A DNA stretch of 64,000 bases from contig NZ_NFZS01000001.1 in assembly GCF_003264855.1 (NCBI RefSeq), forward strand, positions 2,232,001-2,296,000, in the 5' to 3' direction. The notes below the pieces were generated by a model. The model was given only the letters and a program-made list of their open reading frames with translations, was not told the DNA's origin and searched no databases. The DNA is from Dyella jiangningensis. Lineage in GTDB: Bacteria; Pseudomonadota; Gammaproteobacteria; Xanthomonadales; Rhodanobacteraceae. The number at the start of each line of letters is the position of its first letter. Positions within the stretch are counted from its first letter, which is position 1. Made by a program: the position numbers and the translations under genes. Below are positions 56,795 to 64,000 of the stretch, in pieces.

Positions 56795-58660
56795 ATGACG
56801 GGGATCAAGGTTCGGAATGCGGGCGTTTGGATGGCCATGGCTGGCGCCATGGGCTTCGCCGCGATGGCGATGGCGGCGCCGGATCAGGCGGCCGTCTGGA
56901 ATGGCAAGGCGGCGCCATTGGCGACGCCATGGACAGCCGACGTGTCGCCCGAGCACGCGTTGCCCGATTACCCACGGCCACAACTGGCGCGACCGTCGTT
57001 GGAGCATCCGCAGTGGATGAGCCTCAACGGCTTGTGGCAATTCGCCTCCAGCGACAGCCTCGGCATGCCACCGTTCGGCCAGGCGCTGAAGGGCCAGGTG
57101 CTGGTGCCGTATCCGGTCGAGTCGGTGCTCTCGGGCGTGCAGAAGCATTCGGACTTCATGCTCTATCGTCGACTGGTGGACGTGCCCGCTGCGTTCGTCT
57201 CGCACGGCCAGCATGTGCGCCTGAACTTCGGTGCGGTGGCGCAGGACGCGACGGTCTACGTCAATGGCACGCAGGTGGCGCATCATTCAGGCGGCTATAC
57301 GTCCTTCGGTGCGGACATTACCTCGGCGCTGCGACCGCAGGGACCGCAGGAGATCGTGGTCGCGGTGCACGCGCCGGTGGATGGCGCCAACGTGATGGTC
57401 GGCAAGCAGCGGTTGAAGCCTGAAGGCATCTTCTACACCGCCGCTTCCGGCATCTGGCAGTCCGTGTGGCTGGAACCGGTGGCGGCCACGAGCATCGCGC
57501 AGCTGGATTTCACGGCAGCGCGCAGCCTGGATGCGTTCACGGTCACGTCGAAGATAGACGGCCATCGCGATGGCGCCACGCTGCATGTCACGGCCTACGC
57601 CGATGGCAAGGCGGTGGGCGAGGCAAGCGGGCCGGCAGGTCAGCCGCTGCACCTGGCCATTGCGCATCCGCATACGTGGAGCCCCGAGGATCCTTTCCTG
57701 TACACGTTCAAGGCCACGCTTACGCACGGCGATCAACGCGATGAGGTGACCAGCTATGCGGGCCTTCGCACCATCGCCATCGCCAAGGTGGGCGGGCGCA
57801 ACCGCATCGTACTGAACGGCAAGCCGACCTTCCTGCTCGCCACGCTCGACCAGGGCTATTGGCCGGACGGCATCTACACCGCGCCTACCGATGCCGCGCT
57901 CAAGTTCGACATCCAGAAGACCAAGGACCTGGGTTTCAACACCATCCGCAAGCACATCAAGGTGGAACCGGCGCGCTGGTATTACTGGGCCGATCGCATC
58001 GGCCTGATGGTGTGGCAGGACATGCCTGCGCTGCCGAACGGCCACAACGAAAAGCTCAGCGACGCCGACAAGGCCGGCTTCCGCTCGGATGTGTCGGCGA
58101 TCGTCGAGCAGCTCAAGGGTGAAACGTCGATCATCGGCTGGATTCCGTTCAACGAGGGCTGGGGCCAGTGGAGCATTCCGGCCGCGGCCGAGCTGGCAGC
58201 ACAGATCAAGCAGCTCGATCCTTCGCGCCTGGTGGACGCCCGCAGCGGCGCGAACTGCTGCGACACCAAGGGCGACCCACATGCCGGCGACGTCATCGAC
58301 GTGCACGACTACCAGGGCCCCGGCTTGCCGAGTCCAGACGCGACGCGCGCGGCCATCGACGGCGAGCACGGCGGCCTGACGTTGGGCGTCGAGGGCCACG
58401 TATGGCCCAATACGCCGATCAACCCCTATGGTGCGGTGAAGGACCGCGACGCCTTGAATGCCGGTTACGTCGCCAATACCGCCGTACTGCGCGACAAGGG
58501 CGTACCCAAGGGCATGTCGGGCAGCGTGTACACGCAGATCACCGATGTCGAAGGCGAGCACAACGGCCTCTACACTTACGACCGCAAGGTAGAGAAAGTG
58601 GATGAAGCCCAGGTGCGCGCGATCAATGAGGCGACGATACGGGCGGGTGCGCAGCCCTGA
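56795..58660 (+). CDS. GH2 family glycoside hydrolase (beta-galactosidase/beta-mannosidase type), exported
   Basis: 621 residues from an ATG after gagggaagggcgg. A signal peptide (VWMAMAGAMGFAAMAMAAP) suggests export to the periplasm. Domains: jelly roll (LNGLWQFASSDS, VPYPVES, YVNGTQVAHHSGGYTSFGAD), immunoglobulin-like, then a TIM barrel. The acid/base Glu454 is in IPFNEGWGQW and the likely nucleophile Glu524 in DGEHGGLTLG. It is shorter than LacZ (about 1020) and lacks the C-terminal galactosidase domains. Substrate is unclear: beta-galactoside, beta-mannoside and beta-glucuronide are possible. It is divergent from the TonB receptor and lies under a candidate LacI operator. Confidence 0.85.
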   Translation: MTGIKVRNAGVWMAMAGAMGFAAMAMAAPDQAAVWNGKAAPLATPWTADVSPEHALPDYPRPQLARPSLEHPQWMSLNGLWQFASSDSLGMPPFGQALKGQVLVPYPVESVLSGVQKHSDFMLYRRLVDVPAAFVSHGQHVRLNFGAVAQDATVYVNGTQVAHHSGGYTSFGADITSALRPQGPQEIVVAVHAPVDGANVMVGKQRLKPEGIFYTAASGIWQSVWLEPVAATSIAQLDFTAARSLDAFTVTSKIDGHRDGATLHVTAYADGKAVGEASGPAGQPLHLAIAHPHTWSPEDPFLYTFKATLTHGDQRDEVTSYAGLRTIAIAKVGGRNRIVLNGKPTFLLATLDQGYWPDGIYTAPTDAALKFDIQKTKDLGFNTIRKHIKVEPARWYYWADRIGLMVWQDMPALPNGHNEKLSDADKAGFRSDVSAIVEQLKGETSIIGWIPFNEGWGQWSIPAAAELAAQIKQLDPSRLVDARSGANCCDTKGDPHAGDVIDVHDYQGPGLPSPDATRAAIDGEHGGLTLGVEGHVWPNTPINPYGAVKDRDALNAGYVANTAVLRDKGVPKGMSGSVYTQITDVEGEHNGLYTYDRKVEKVDEAQVRAINEATIRAGAQP

Positions 58661-58705
58661 GTGGTCGACGGTAGCTGCGCGGGGAATCGACAGGAAGAAG
58701 CCGCG

Positions 58706-59326
58706 ATGCCGTGCCATGCCCATCGACGAATCTCCTGGCCGGGCACGCCGGTGGCGAGGTCGTTCTTCGAGCGGCCTTCCATCGCGGTTGCGCCTCAATT
58801 GCTCAACAAGATCCTGGCCCGGGCGGACGGCCGGGCGGGAAGGATCGTGGAGGTCGAGGCGTATGCCGGCTCCATTGATCCCGCGGCGCATACCTTTCGC
58901 GGCAAGACCACGAGAAACGCCGTGATGTTTGGCCCTCCCGGGCATTTGTACGTCTATTTCACCTACGGCATGCATTGGTGCTGCAACTGCGTATGCAGTC
59001 CGGCAGGTGAGGGCGTGCTTATCCGTGCGCTCGAGCCCATGCATGGCCTGGAACTGATGCAGGAAGCGCGACCCGGGGGCACGGCGCATCGCGATCTATG
59101 CCGCGGGCCAGGACGCCTGACCCAGGCGCTGGGCATTACCGGCGCGCAGAACGGCATCGACCTGATACGCGCGCTCGATGGTTTTGCGATCCTGGACGAT
59201 GGCGTCGCGCCGCCGGCGGGCGTGAGTGGCACGCCCCGCATCGGGATCCGGGTGGGCGTCGATCTGCCGTGGCGTTGGCGGGTGCCGAACAGTCGCTACG
59301 TCTCCGGCCCGGTAGCCAAAGGTTGA
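58706..59326 (+). CDS. DNA-3-methyladenine glycosylase, AAG/MPG family
   Basis: 206 residues, the normal size. It starts at the ATG at 58706 after ggaagaag; the frame is open from a GTG at 58661 directly after the GH2 stop. Motifs: RIVEVEAYAGSIDPAAHTFR with the catalytic Glu in EVEAYAG, and TRNAVMFGPPGHLYVYFTYG, with the Tyr that intercalates in DNA in this segment. It removes alkylated bases such as 3-methyladenine and hypoxanthine from DNA. Its place inside a glycan locus has no evident link to the neighbours; it is probably co-transcribed by proximity. Confidence 0.92.
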   Translation: MPCHAHRRISWPGTPVARSFFERPSIAVAPQLLNKILARADGRAGRIVEVEAYAGSIDPAAHTFRGKTTRNAVMFGPPGHLYVYFTYGMHWCCNCVCSPAGEGVLIRALEPMHGLELMQEARPGGTAHRDLCRGPGRLTQALGITGAQNGIDLIRALDGFAILDDGVAPPAGVSGTPRIGIRVGVDLPWRWRVPNSRYVSGPVAKG

Positions 59327-59413
59327 TGCCGGCAAGCCGTCGAACGAAAGCAGGCGCCTGTCACGCGGGGACAAGGAAAGGCCACGCATGCAGCCTCTCA
59401 TCTCGTCCTGTCG

Positions 59414-60250
59414 TTACACGATGCGAACCTGGTTGACGTTGTTCTTGGGATCCATCCAGAACGCTTCGTTCGCAAAGCGCCCGAAGATCTCGCGCGGCAG
59501 GATCGGTTGGCGGTCGACGGCCTCCACCTTCGGTCGCACCGAATGCAGGCCGGGCATGCCTACGCGCGCATCGAATTCATCCGCGTGGTATTCGATGTGG
59601 TCGAAATCGTGTTCGAACCATGGCTCGCCGAGGAACTGATAGACCGCGCGCACAGCCTTCGCCGGATCGCTCACCAGGCTTTCGTAGGTCAGCATCAGCA
59701 GGTGGTCTTGCGCGTACGGACCATAGAAGGCTTCCTTGGTGGCCTGGTAGGCGAACCCCACCATGCCGCGTGGATCGGTCATGGCCTCGACGCGCGAATA
59801 CACCGTCGTATTGGTGTCGAAACGAAACACCTTGCTGACGCTCACCGGCTGCCGGCGCACGAGTCGTTCCATGCTGTCCAGCACCCAGGCCAGGTGGCGC
59901 ACGCAGGCAATGACCTTCACGCCCGGGAACAGCGTGTCGAGCAATTGCATCCGGCTGCACCACAGCCGGCTGGTGTCGAATACCACGTCGGCAGCGGCTC
60001 CGACGGAATAGAAGTTCTCCACCAGGCCGCGCAGCAGGGCAATGCGTTGCTCGTCGGACACGTCGAAGGAAAAATCGTTCTTGCTGCTCGCCTCGGCGAT
60101 CACCACGCCCATGATGTCCGCGAGCGGACTGGTCATGCCGGCGCGAAAACGCGGGTTCTGGTTGAGGATGGCGGCCAGCAGCGTGGTGCCGGAGCGCGGC
60201 AGCCCGGAAATGAAATGGAATTTCCTCAGCGGCGTGCTGGCGTCTGGCAT
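59414..60250 (-). CDS. Sulfotransferase family protein
   Basis: 278 residues. The 5'-phosphosulfate-binding loop of PAPS-dependent sulfotransferases is at the N-terminus: HFISGLPRSGTTLLAAIL. A 3'-phosphate-binding segment follows (CVRHLAWVLDSMERLVRR). The C-terminal part reads HLLMLTYESLVSDPAKAVRA, then a Trp/Phe-rich WFEHDFDHIEYHADEFD. The enzyme has no signal peptide and no membrane span, so it acts in the cytoplasm; acceptor unknown. No PAPS synthesis gene is near. It lies 48 bases after the LacI gene on the same strand. Confidence 0.88.
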   Translation of the reverse strand: MPDASTPLRKFHFISGLPRSGTTLLAAILNQNPRFRAGMTSPLADIMGVVIAEASSKNDFSFDVSDEQRIALLRGLVENFYSVGAAADVVFDTSRLWCSRMQLLDTLFPGVKVIACVRHLAWVLDSMERLVRRQPVSVSKVFRFDTNTTVYSRVEAMTDPRGMVGFAYQATKEAFYGPYAQDHLLMLTYESLVSDPAKAVRAVYQFLGEPWFEHDFDHIEYHADEFDARVGMPGLHSVRPKVEAVDRQPILPREIFGRFANEAFWMDPKNNVNQVRIV

Positions 60251-60298
60251 GGGGCAGCTCCTCTCGTTCGGTGACGTGGATGGCGGTAGGCGCGAAGC

Positions 60299-61306
60299 TC
60301 AGGGCGCAGGTGCCGTGGACGCCCGCATGCGCATTTCATAACCCACTTCGACCATGCGCGCCTCGCCCTTGCCGAGTATGCGCACCAGCAGCTCGTCGGT
60401 GGCGCGCCGGCCCATGTCGCGGACGGGCTGGTGCACGGTGGTCAGTGGCGGCCACACCTGCGTCGCGATGGTGGTGTCGTCGAAGCCGCAAATGGATATC
60501 TCGGCCGGAACGGATACACCCGCTTCCGCGGCGGCCCAGATGGCGCCGACGGCCATGTCGTCGTCGGCCGCGAAGATGGCGGTCGGCCGGCGTTTCAGCG
60601 CGAGCAGCCGGCGAGCCGCGGCCACCCCCGATTCGAAGGAAAACTGGCCCTGCACCATGTAGGCGGGGTCTTCCTTGAGCCCCGCACGCTTGAGGCCGTC
60701 GCGATAGCCGGCGAGGCGCCAGATGCCTGCGCCGTGCTTGGGGTCGCCGATGATGTGGGCGATGCGGCGATGACCCAGCGCGGCGAGGTGGTCCACCATC
60801 GCCGCGGCCGCTTCGCGTTCCCGCAGCATCACGCCGATGCAGCCCTTGGGTTGGCGCGGTGCGATGGAGGCGAAGGGAAGATCGTTCTTGCGCAGGTGCT
60901 CGAGCAGTTTCGCGTGGTCGGTGATGGGGGGCGTGAGAATCAAACCGTCGGGTCGGTGCCGTGACAGGATGCCCTCGACGCGTTCCACGAAATCCGGCGC
61001 CGTCGAGACCAGCGGCTGCACCATCATGCTGTACTGGTTCGCTTCGCACGCCTCCAGTACGCCAGCCTGGACTTCCATGATGTAGCTTGGCGAAAGATTG
61101 TCGTAGAGCAGGCCGATCGAAAAGGAACGATTCGTCGCCAGGCTGCGCGCCGAGGTCAGTGGCCGGTAGTTGAGCTCCGCCACCGCCGCAAGCACGCGGT
61201 CGCGCACCTCATCGCGCACGTTCGGCTCGTTGTTGAGCACCCGCGACACGGTCTTCTTCGAGGTGCTCGACGCGCGGGCGACGTCGTTGATGGTCACGCG
61301 AGACAT
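60299..61306 (-). CDS. LacI family transcriptional regulator
   Basis: 335 residues. The helix-turn-helix and hinge are at the N-terminus: VTINDVARASSTSKKTVSRV, then LNYRPLTSARSLATNRSFSI. The core is a periplasmic-binding-protein-like sugar sensor (GLLYDNLSPSYIMEVQAGVL, DLPFASIAPRQPKGCIGVML, AIFAADDDMAVGAIWAA, ISICGFDDTTIATQVWPPLT). It is a repressor that releases DNA on binding a sugar. The start MSRVTIN at 61306 fits the family; the frame runs to 61384 without support. It follows the GH2 gene by 16 bases and precedes the sulfotransferase. The two TTGGATCGATCTAAA sites in the 55.7-56.8 kb gap are its best candidate operators. Confidence 0.93.
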   Translation of the reverse strand: MSRVTINDVARASSTSKKTVSRVLNNEPNVRDEVRDRVLAAVAELNYRPLTSARSLATNRSFSIGLLYDNLSPSYIMEVQAGVLEACEANQYSMMVQPLVSTAPDFVERVEGILSRHRPDGLILTPPITDHAKLLEHLRKNDLPFASIAPRQPKGCIGVMLREREAAAAMVDHLAALGHRRIAHIIGDPKHGAGIWRLAGYRDGLKRAGLKEDPAYMVQGQFSFESGVAAARRLLALKRRPTAIFAADDDMAVGAIWAAAEAGVSVPAEISICGFDDTTIATQVWPPLTTVHQPVRDMGRRATDELLVRILGKGEARMVEVGYEMRMRASTAPAP

Positions 61307-61322
61307 GGAAGCCTTTGCATCT

Positions 61323-64000
61323 TCAATGGACGGTGTCCTGCGTGACGGCTGCCGGGACGGTTCGGGCGGGAACGTTCCATCCACTCACTTCGACCACGGG
61401 TTCGGCGGTTCCCTGCATGGCGTAACGCGCCGTGAGCGTGATCGACTCCCCGGGCCAGAGCGTCACGTCATTGTCGGTCCAGCGTATCGGCAGCGCAAGA
61501 TCGCCGTGGGCGCCGCGATGGATCGAGACATGCTGGAACAGGGCGACGGCTTTCGACGCTGCCGGTACCGACAGCGTGACCGTCGTGACTTCGTCATGTC
61601 CTTCATGCCGCGTCGTGGCGTGGATGTCGCTCGTCGCGACTGGCAGCGAGCGCAGCGCCGTAAGGTCGGCGTACTGCGTCAACGGCGTGAGGTACCAGTT
61701 CGAGTTCGCCCAATCGAGCACGTCCGGTCGCGTGGAGAGCCAGTAGACATTGCGGCTGACCGGCGTGCCATCGGCGCCAGTGAGATCCAGTTCGACGAAA
61801 TACGCCGTGGACAAGCCGGCGATGACGGGCAGTCTCGCCACCGTTCGTGTGCGGTTGCCTCCCAGATCGATGTCCTGCAGTTGCTTGTCGAAGCGCACGT
61901 CGCCGTCCAGGTTGCGCACGCGGACATGGGCCTTGAGCCCGCGGACGTCCTCCAGCGTGTGGTTCACCAGCACGATGTCGCGCGTGTCGTACGAGTACTG
62001 GATATGCACCGGCTCGTTGGCCTTCTTCGCGCCGAAATAGGCACCCGCCGGGTTCATGTAGTAGTCGTACAGATGCCAGTGCAGGGATGGCCACGCGTTG
62101 TTGAGCATCCAGTAGATGACGCCGGTCGCCGGCTTGGCGGCATCCATGCGTGCGTTGAAGGCTTCGAACTGCGCGCGGACGTTGTCGTAGTTGTCGAGCT
62201 GGGCCTTGGCGACGTAGTCGGCGAGGCTGGTGGGTGCACCGTAGCGATGCGCCAGCGCGTCGTCGAATGGGGTCAGCACGGCGAACGTGGACCAGTCGGC
62301 GGACGCGTGAAACTGCCGCGCCTGCGGATACTTCCAGAGCGCTTCCTGCTCCTGCGGTGACAGCATGCGCGTCAGGTCTTCCATGCGCGGAATATCCGCG
62401 CCCGCGCTGACCTCGGAGTCGAAGCCGAAGGCTCCGCCCAGCTTGTCTGCATACCAATAGGATGGCGGTATCCAGTCGTACGGCCCGGCCATCTTCATGC
62501 CCGAAGGGCCAGCCTCGGCCGTCGCCTGGGGCACGGCGGCGGAGATGACGGGCAGCTGCCAATCCTCTTCGCGCAGCGTATCGGCGTACATCCTGGCAAT
62601 GGCTGGCGGCGGCGCGTTGTCGCTACCGATGAAGAAGCCGATGACCGAAGGATGGTTGCGGAGCAGGCGCGCTTCGCTGGCCATGGAGTCTTTCGCCACC
62701 TTCATGTCGGCATCGGTCCAGGGCGCGCCACCGGTCTTGGCGGCCGACTCCCATTTGTCGCAACACTCCCAGCCGGCCAGAATCAGGATGCCATGACGGT
62801 CGGCCAGATCGTAGAAGCGCTGGTTCTCCAGCTTGCCTTCGCTGCGAATGGTATTGAGGCCAAGGTTGGCGATATAGCTGAATTCGGCTTCCATGCGGGC
62901 AGGGTCGTCGCGCAGGAACATGTCCGGAGCCCAGCCACCGCCGCGGATCAAGAGCGGTCTGCCGTTGATGAAGAACTGGCGATACCCTTGCTTGGTCAGC
63001 TTCGAGCTGGCACTGCGTATGCCAAACGTCGCCTCCGTCTTGTCGGAGGTGGCGCCATCCACGGCTGCGGTCAGTTCAAGCGGATACAAGGGGTGATCGC
63101 CCATGCCGATGGGCCACCAGATGTTCGGATGATCGAGGGCGAGCCCCGGCGTCGTGCTGGGCGAGAACGACACTACCTGGGTTTGCCCGGGCGCCAGATG
63201 CACGGTCTGTTGCACGGCGACGCCGGCCACGGTACCGCTGATGGTCGCATCATGGGCGGCCGTATCGAGATTCTTTGCCGTCACTTTCACCGTCAACGCC
63301 GCACGCGAGAGATCCGGCAGCGACAACGTCGACAGCACGTGCGGAAAGCTCAGCTGGACCGGTCCGGTCTGCACGATGTCCACGCCGCGCCACGGACCCA
63401 TGTTGTTGTCCGGCGGGGTGGGGTTCCAGTCCACCCAGCCCATCGACAGGCTCATCCGCGGATCGCCGGGGTACACGCGCATGGCGAGCACGTTGGTGTC
63501 CGCGTGCAGCCAGCGCGTCACGTCGAACTCATGCACGGGATAGGCGCCGGCCAGGTCGGCATGGTCGGCGACCTGATGGCCGTTCACCCACACATCCGCG
63601 CTGGCGATCATGCCGTTGGTGCGCAACAGCGTGTGTCGTCCCGCCGGTGCCTTGGGCAGCGTGAACTCGGTGCGGTACCACCATGGGGTCACGAAAAGAT
63701 TCCCGCTCGCTTCCGGCACCTGTACCGCGCGCAGGTTGTCGCTGTAGAACACGTCATGCTTGAATGCATCGTTTTCGAGCAGCCCGGCCATCACCGTCGC
63801 GTGACCGCTCACCGGATACCACTCCTTGGTGGAATAGCCGGGCAACGAGATGTCCGCGCCGCCTTGCTGTGCCTTCGCGCTGTCCTGTATCTGCCAACGA
63901 TCGACGGGCGTGACCACGCCGGCGTCGGCAGCGAGCCGGATGGGCTCCCGGCTCGCCTGGGCGTGGGCGGCGGGTGCGATCGCGCACGCCAGCGCGCCCA
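61323..64000 (-). CDS. GH2 exo-beta-D-glucosaminidase-like enzyme, 5' end beyond right edge
   Basis: More than 890 residues are seen. The frame stays open to the window edge and reads GALACAIAPAAHAQASREP there, a signal peptide cleaved at AHA-Q, so the true start lies just outside. The internal GTG at 63917 is not the start. It resembles CsxA-type exo-beta-D-glucosaminidases: in place of the usual GH2 Asn-Glu it has Ser-Asp (FFIGSDNAPPP, general acid Asp), and the nucleophile sits in FGFDSEVSAGADIPRM. Plant-type endo-beta-mannosidases are related and remain an alternative. The LacI gene starts 16 bases after its stop. Confidence 0.85.
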   Translation of the reverse strand, partial: GALACAIAPAAHAQASREPIRLAADAGVVTPVDRWQIQDSAKAQQGGADISLPGYSTKEWYPVSGHATVMAGLLENDAFKHDVFYSDNLRAVQVPEASGNLFVTPWWYRTEFTLPKAPAGRHTLLRTNGMIASADVWVNGHQVADHADLAGAYPVHEFDVTRWLHADTNVLAMRVYPGDPRMSLSMGWVDWNPTPPDNNMGPWRGVDIVQTGPVQLSFPHVLSTLSLPDLSRAALTVKVTAKNLDTAAHDATISGTVAGVAVQQTVHLAPGQTQVVSFSPSTTPGLALDHPNIWWPIGMGDHPLYPLELTAAVDGATSDKTEATFGIRSASSKLTKQGYRQFFINGRPLLIRGGGWAPDMFLRDDPARMEAEFSYIANLGLNTIRSEGKLENQRFYDLADRHGILILAGWECCDKWESAAKTGGAPWTDADMKVAKDSMASEARLLRNHPSVIGFFIGSDNAPPPAIARMYADTLREEDWQLPVISAAVPQATAEAGPSGMKMAGPYDWIPPSYWYADKLGGAFGFDSEVSAGADIPRMEDLTRMLSPQEQEALWKYPQARQFHASADWSTFAVLTPFDDALAHRYGAPTSLADYVAKAQLDNYDNVRAQFEAFNARMDAAKPATGVIYWMLNNAWPSLHWHLYDYYMNPAGAYFGAKKANEPVHIQYSYDTRDIVLVNHTLEDVRGLKAHVRVRNLDGDVRFDKQLQDIDLGGNRTRTVARLPVIAGLSTAYFVELDLTGADGTPVSRNVYWLSTRPDVLDWANSNWYLTPLTQYADLTALRSLPVATSDIHATTRHEGHDEVTTVTLSVPAASKAVALFQHVSIHRGAHGDLALPIRWTDNDVTLWPGESITLTARYAMQGTAEPVVEVSGWNVPARTVPAAVTQDTVH

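Overview
The window looks like a stretch of chromosome from a high-GC gammaproteobacterium of the Xanthomonadales (Lysobacterales), most likely the Rhodanobacteraceae side (Dyella, Luteibacter or Rhodanobacter-like). This is inferred from gene content: an imuA-imuB-dnaE2 mutagenesis cassette, a large sugar-type TonB receptor next to glycosidases and a LacI regulator, and dense ATG/GTG starts with purine-rich Shine-Dalgarno sites. I see no rRNA, tRNA, CRISPR array, insertion sequence or prophage.

Layout. 0-14 kb holds housekeeping and accessory genes: a quinone oxidoreductase, a truncated histidine acid phosphatase, a MASE1 sensor kinase, an OsmC protein, a NodT-type outer-membrane factor, a small zinc-finger protein, phosphoglucomutase, an aldo/keto reductase, an Asp/Glu racemase, then an alpha/beta hydrolase beside a GH46 chitosanase-like protein with a peptidoglycan-binding domain. 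14.2-20 kb is an SOS-type operon: a UmuD-like self-cleaving protein with an unusual N-terminal extension, imuA, imuB and dnaE2, headed by a perfect 9+7+9 dyad.

20.2-42.3 kb is a stress, amine and efflux region: UspA, a PotE-like antiporter, an orphan solute-binding protein, a complete RND pump (adaptor, pump, outer-membrane factor), a SulP transporter and a beta-barrel protein. It continues with a DcaP-like porin, two tandem AdiA-family decarboxylases, an AdiC-like antiporter, a pyridine-nucleotide disulfide oxidoreductase and an isochorismatase-like hydrolase. The decarboxylases and antiporter together fit amino-acid-dependent acid resistance: amino acid comes in, CO2 is released using a cytoplasmic proton, and the amine is exported.

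42.6-50 kb is a compact operon of the Atu (acyclic terpene utilisation) type: AtuA, acyl-CoA carboxylase beta subunit, acyl-CoA dehydrogenase and biotin-carrying alpha subunit, faced by a TetR regulator. 50.1-64 kb is a glycan-use locus: GH92 mannosidase, TonB receptor, two GH2 enzymes and a LacI regulator, with a 3-methyladenine glycosylase and a sulfotransferase between them. Two copies of the same 15-base near-palindrome, TTGGATCGATCTAAA, lie in the long gap between the divergent TonB receptor and first GH2 gene and are probably LacI operators. The last GH2 gene runs off the right edge; a small gene runs off the left edge.
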